Positions 61,556-64,000 of a stretch of DNA of 64,000 nt are shown here, in pieces (positions within the stretch are counted from its first letter, which is position 1; each line of letters begins with the position of its first letter). The translations under genes and the position numbers were made by a program. The stretch is from contig NZ_CP118110.1 of NCBI RefSeq assembly GCF_028747985.1, forward strand, positions 1-64,000, read 5' to 3'. This DNA comes from Paenibacillus urinalis (GTDB lineage Bacteria; Bacillota; Bacilli; Paenibacillales; Paenibacillaceae). Below the pieces are notes generated by a model. It had not been told where the DNA came from, did not search any database, and saw nothing but the letters and a program-made list of their open reading frames with translations.

Positions 61556-62269
61556 ATGAAATTTCTTATAAGACTAGGGATATGGGTTTTGTTTTATTCC
61601 TTTTGGAATAATAGACTTTTTTTATGGGCTCGAAAACATAAATGGTTTAAGGAGGATCATGGCACCTTCGATAAGTTGGCTGTTTTATTAACAATGTTTG
61701 GCGTTGGTTTTGCTGTTTATCAATACATCTTCTCAGTGAAACCGATCTTTGATAAAGAAAATGAATTAGCAACTGCAAAGGTAGAAATTAACGAGCTATC
61801 AAACGAAATTAAAGAAAAGAATTCTGAAGCACTCAGACTCCAAAATGATATAAAAAACAGCACGACGCTTTCTGAGGAATTAAAAAGTGACGTAACTAAC
61901 CTTCAGAAGGAAAAAGAACAGTTATCTGCTCAAGTGGAACGGTCCAAACTAGAGATAAGTGAGTTACAGAGCAATATAGCAGATACCCGTGATAATGCAT
62001 TAGAAGCTTACTTATATAAACATGTGAGCGAAATTATGAATGATTTATTGTTAGAGAATCTATATGACAAAAATACTTTATCAAAAAGTCATTCATTGCT
62101 TTATGTAGAAGAAGCACTCGATAAGGCTTCTATTGAAAATGTGGAGAAGGAGGCATTAAATATAATTAAAGAATATGCGGAAACCACTATGCCAGAGGAT
62201 TCATACGAAACAACAGATATTTACGGAGCCCTAATTTACTATGCTGAAAAAAATACGAATATGCCTTAG
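61556..62269 (+). CDS. membrane-anchored coiled-coil protein
   Basis: 237 residues: two short hydrophobic stretches near the N-terminus (about 5-22 and 43-62), then a long coiled coil (about 65-150) rich in Glu/Lys/Asn, and a helical C-terminus. No recognised domain. It has its own promoter (TATAAT at 61519-61524) and GGAGG seven bases ahead of the ATG. The last bases overlap the remnant of a transposase reading frame. Function unknown. Confidence 0.65.
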   Translation: MKFLIRLGIWVLFYSFWNNRLFLWARKHKWFKEDHGTFDKLAVLLTMFGVGFAVYQYIFSVKPIFDKENELATAKVEINELSNEIKEKNSEALRLQNDIKNSTTLSEELKSDVTNLQKEKEQLSAQVERSKLEISELQSNIADTRDNALEAYLYKHVSEIMNDLLLENLYDKNTLSKSHSLLYVEEALDKASIENVEKEALNIIKEYAETTMPEDSYETTDIYGALIYYAEKNTNMP

Positions 62270-62303
62270 TATCATACGGTCGAGTGTTTCTTGTACTCAG
62301 CAC

Positions 62304-62642
62304 ATGGGACTTTGGTCAAAGGAACAATTACGAGCCTTCATTAAAGAGAATAATGAGGTCACGGCCAAAATGACGCCAAACACCCGCAACAGCAAAAGCA
62401 AAAAGATAGTCGTCAGTGAGTATGGCGAGCAAGAGATTACCATGCCTAGGGATCGGATGAGCGAATTCGAGCCCATTGTCGTGCAGAACTGGGCCAGATG
62501 CTACTCCAACTGTCTGTCTTTTTTCCAGAACGGGTGGGCAATCATTTACGTTAAGTCGCCAAATCCCCCTCGGGGGATTTCCTTGTCATTCTTGACAGAC
62601 CCATACTTTAAACTATCTGCATACCCAATAAAACATATTTAA
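62304..62642 (+). pseudogene. IS256-type transposase remnant
   Basis: About 113 codons remain. GLWSKEQLRAFIKENNEVTA joins straight to a KMTPNTRN-SKSK segment and then VVSEYGEQEITMPRDR and EFEPIVVQ, matching conserved IS256-family pieces but with an internal deletion and a lost catalytic part. Downstream, FFQNGWAIIYV and the CTTGACAG-type end resemble the far end of the element. The remnant sits beside an RHS toxin, a common place for IS insertions. Confidence 0.7.
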
Positions 62643-62687
62643 AAAATAGAAAGAAGCAGCCAGTTACGACAGCTTCTTTCTATTTTT
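62642..62687. terminator. bidirectional terminator
   Basis: AAAAATAGAAAGAAGC (62642-62657) with GCTTCTTTCTATTTTT (62672-62687): 16-bp perfect stem, 14-base loop, between the IS remnant and the convergent immunity gene. Confidence 0.85.
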
Positions 62688-62689
62688 AG

Positions 62690-62938
62690 CTACTGCTTAA
62701 TATTTTTTAACTGCTTTTGTAAATCAAAATCCTCTGGCTTAGGAAGGTAAGCCCACTTCTCTCCATTTTGAATCCATTCTTTTAGATAACCCTCGTAGGT
62801 ATATCCTTGATCATCATCGTGAAAACCAAACTCAAATCCACAACATGGGCAAACGATAAATGTTTTATATCCATATTCATCGATAGGGGGTTCTTCCAAT
62901 TCGTTGTATCCACATACAAGACAAATAAAAGTTTTCAT
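62690..62938 (-). CDS. CPCC-type cysteine-rich immunity protein candidate
   Basis: 82 residues. The two Cys clusters, C6/C9 (FICLVCGYNELEEPP) and C30/C32/C33 (VCPCCGFEFGFHDDDQGYTY), give the CPCC family signature, which carries a zinc-binding fold. The gene lies 18 bases downstream of the RHS toxin gene on the same strand, the usual position for an immunity protein. It should neutralise the toxin tip made by the partner gene. Specific inhibition is inferred from position and family. Confidence 0.7.
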   Translation of the reverse strand: MKTFICLVCGYNELEEPPIDEYGYKTFIVCPCCGFEFGFHDDDQGYTYEGYLKEWIQNGEKWAYLPKPEDFDLQKQLKNIKQ

Positions 62939-62956
62939 ATTAATCTCCTGATTTTA

Positions 62957-64000
62957 TTATTGATTTCTCCAATACTTCATCCCAGCTTTAGGTTTGTAAT
63001 ATGTTCTTATGTGACCTTTTCTATCTAATACTCCGAATTCATTTGTTTTTGGATTGTAATAGAGTCGATCTCCATTTGCTCTTGATTTCTTTAATACGTT
63101 CCGGCCATTTTTTGCTTTGAAGAATTTGTTAGCTTTTGTTGAGTATGCCCCTAAACTAAGTTTTTTAGCACCAAATTCATTCAAGTGGTGTTTATGAGCA
63201 TTAGCAAATTTCATATTTCTAAAATTATAGTTCTTAGATTTAGATTTAGAAACTCTTCGAGCTGTGTAAGTAGCCTGTTTCGCTAATTTTTTTGGAGCTT
63301 GTTTCTTTAAATAATACTTCACTCCAATTTTAACTAATATAAATGTTACTTGAATTATAGAAAAGGGATTATCGCCATCATGGTCAACCAAATTCACTGG
63401 ATTATTATCACTATATGAATATTTATTCTGGTTAATTGGTGAAGCACTATCTCCAGAATGTGAATCCATAGTTAGGAACACAGCTAGATCTGGATCATAA
63501 TATCTCGCTGATAACAGATATAAACCAGTTTCATCATCATAGCGATATCCTGCGTAACGATAAGGGTTAACATCAGCAAGTTCACCACTTTGGGATATTA
63601 TATTTCCCCAAGCATCGTAATCATAAGAAGCAACTATGTTTCCTGAATTATCAGTTAAACTGACTACGTCCCCGTGACCATTTAAGTGATAGTAATATGT
63701 TTGTCCTTCAAATATAAATGCAACTGGTACGTCACTTTCATCCCATATATATTCAATTACTATATTCCCGGATTCATCAGTTTCGTAGATAACTTTATCA
63801 TCTTGGTAGAAATAGTTGCGTTTTTTATTTTTCGTCTCAGTACTGATACGTTTTCCATTATTATCATATCTAGCACTAAATATAGTAACATTATCAGTGT
63901 CCTTAATTTCCGTTAACTGATCAAAAACGTTATAAACATATACGTTTTGATTATCTTTAACTAAGTTACCATTCCGATCATACTCAAAAGCGGTACCATT
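62957..64000 (-). CDS. RHS/YD-repeat polymorphic toxin, C-terminal part (runs off the window)
   Basis: The visible 347 residues are the C-terminal end of a larger protein that begins beyond base 64000. YD repeats are recognisable (NGTAFEYDRNGNL, GKRISTETKNKKR, GNIVIEYIWDES, GNIVASYDYDAWGN), then the RHS core boundary PYRYAGYRYDDETGLYLLSARYYDP near residue 160 and NPVNLVDHDG near 200. The last 145 residues form the variable toxin tip, with a basic central part (KSKSKNYNFRNMK, HKHHLNEFG) and an end like RLYYNPKTNEFGVLDRKG, a motif seen in several nuclease-type toxins. The tip type is not certain; immunity gene follows. Cell-surface delivered competition toxin. Confidence 0.85.
   Translation of the reverse strand, partial: NGTAFEYDRNGNLVKDNQNVYVYNVFDQLTEIKDTDNVTIFSARYDNNGKRISTETKNKKRNYFYQDDKVIYETDESGNIVIEYIWDESDVPVAFIFEGQTYYYHLNGHGDVVSLTDNSGNIVASYDYDAWGNIISQSGELADVNPYRYAGYRYDDETGLYLLSARYYDPDLAVFLTMDSHSGDSASPINQNKYSYSDNNPVNLVDHDGDNPFSIIQVTFILVKIGVKYYLKKQAPKKLAKQATYTARRVSKSKSKNYNFRNMKFANAHKHHLNEFGAKKLSLGAYSTKANKFFKAKNGRNVLKKSRANGDRLYYNPKTNEFGVLDRKGHIRTYYKPKAGMKYWRNQ

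Noticed and set aside
62241..62303. Start of the transposase fragment at 62241
   Set aside because: The first 21 codons overlap the coiled-coil gene's end and do not resemble transposase; similarity begins at ATG 62304.
1..64000. tRNA, rRNA and intact insertion sequences
   Set aside because: No cloverleaf-like, ribosomal or complete transposase/terminal-repeat structures were recognised by reading; a computational scan was not possible.

Overview
The window reads as a piece of a large conjugative plasmid, or similar self-transmissible element, from a low-GC Gram-positive (Bacillota) bacterium. Strong GGAGG ribosome sites, many TTG/GTG starts, stalk-domain (copper amine oxidase N-terminal) secreted proteins, DUF6573, a Tcp-type transfer operon and TubZ partition genes suggest Paenibacillus or a close relative. 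The genus is inference. No rRNA, tRNA or CRISPR array was seen.

Layout. (1) 0.1-12.8 kb, minus strand: a WxL surface-protein cluster (large RCC1-repeat WxL protein, small WxL protein, DUF916/DUF3324 membrane partner), a degenerate NERD protein, a DUF1294 protein, an overlapping GGDEF/HD-GYP pair, and large secreted proteins, one of which looks frame-broken. (2) 13.0-26.4 kb, minus strand: a Tad-like pilus or secretion operon (pseudopilin-like proteins, fused TadB/TadC-like platform, CpaF-like ATPase, three degenerate MinD/TadZ-like proteins, SAF/CpaB protein), headed by a Replic_Relax-like protein, an S1-repeat protein and unknown genes. (3) 26.7-34.2 kb: a small winged-helix gene, a VirD4/TcpA coupling ATPase, a MerR-type coiled-coil protein behind an array of ~21-bp-phased repeats, the TubZ/TubR partition pair flanked by related repeats, and a second Replic_Relax-like protein. 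(4) 34.4-44.4 kb, plus strand: a Tcp/VirB-like conjugation operon (TcpC, TcpD-like, TcpE, VirB4, VirB6, M23+GH73 hydrolase). (5) 44.5-50.6 kb: small accessory genes including a DUF4258/YgiT-type toxin-antitoxin pair, RadC and a GAF protein. (6) 50.7-55.9 kb: an AT-rich Gabija (GajA/GajB) phage-defence island plus a CoiA-like gene, bracketed by near-identical hairpin terminators. (7) 56.0-61.4 kb: a DNA-modification block (XF1762/Mom-like acyltransferase, DUF6884, Dam-type and C5 methyltransferases). (8) 61.5-64.0 kb: a coiled-coil membrane protein, an IS256-type transposase remnant, and the C-terminal end of an RHS polymorphic toxin with its CPCC-type immunity gene.

How it fits together. Regions 2-4 form the transfer and maintenance backbone. 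AT-rich boxes of the TTAGTTAGTTAATATA type recur ahead of several of its operons, which hints at shared control. Regions 5-7 are the cargo: defence, addiction and DNA modification. Two structured leader RNAs with covarying stems (about 44.5 and 56.0 kb), mutually exclusive hairpins before radC, and a hairpin over the dam ribosome site suggest much RNA-level control. No relaxase or replication initiator was recognised with confidence, so both may lie outside the window.
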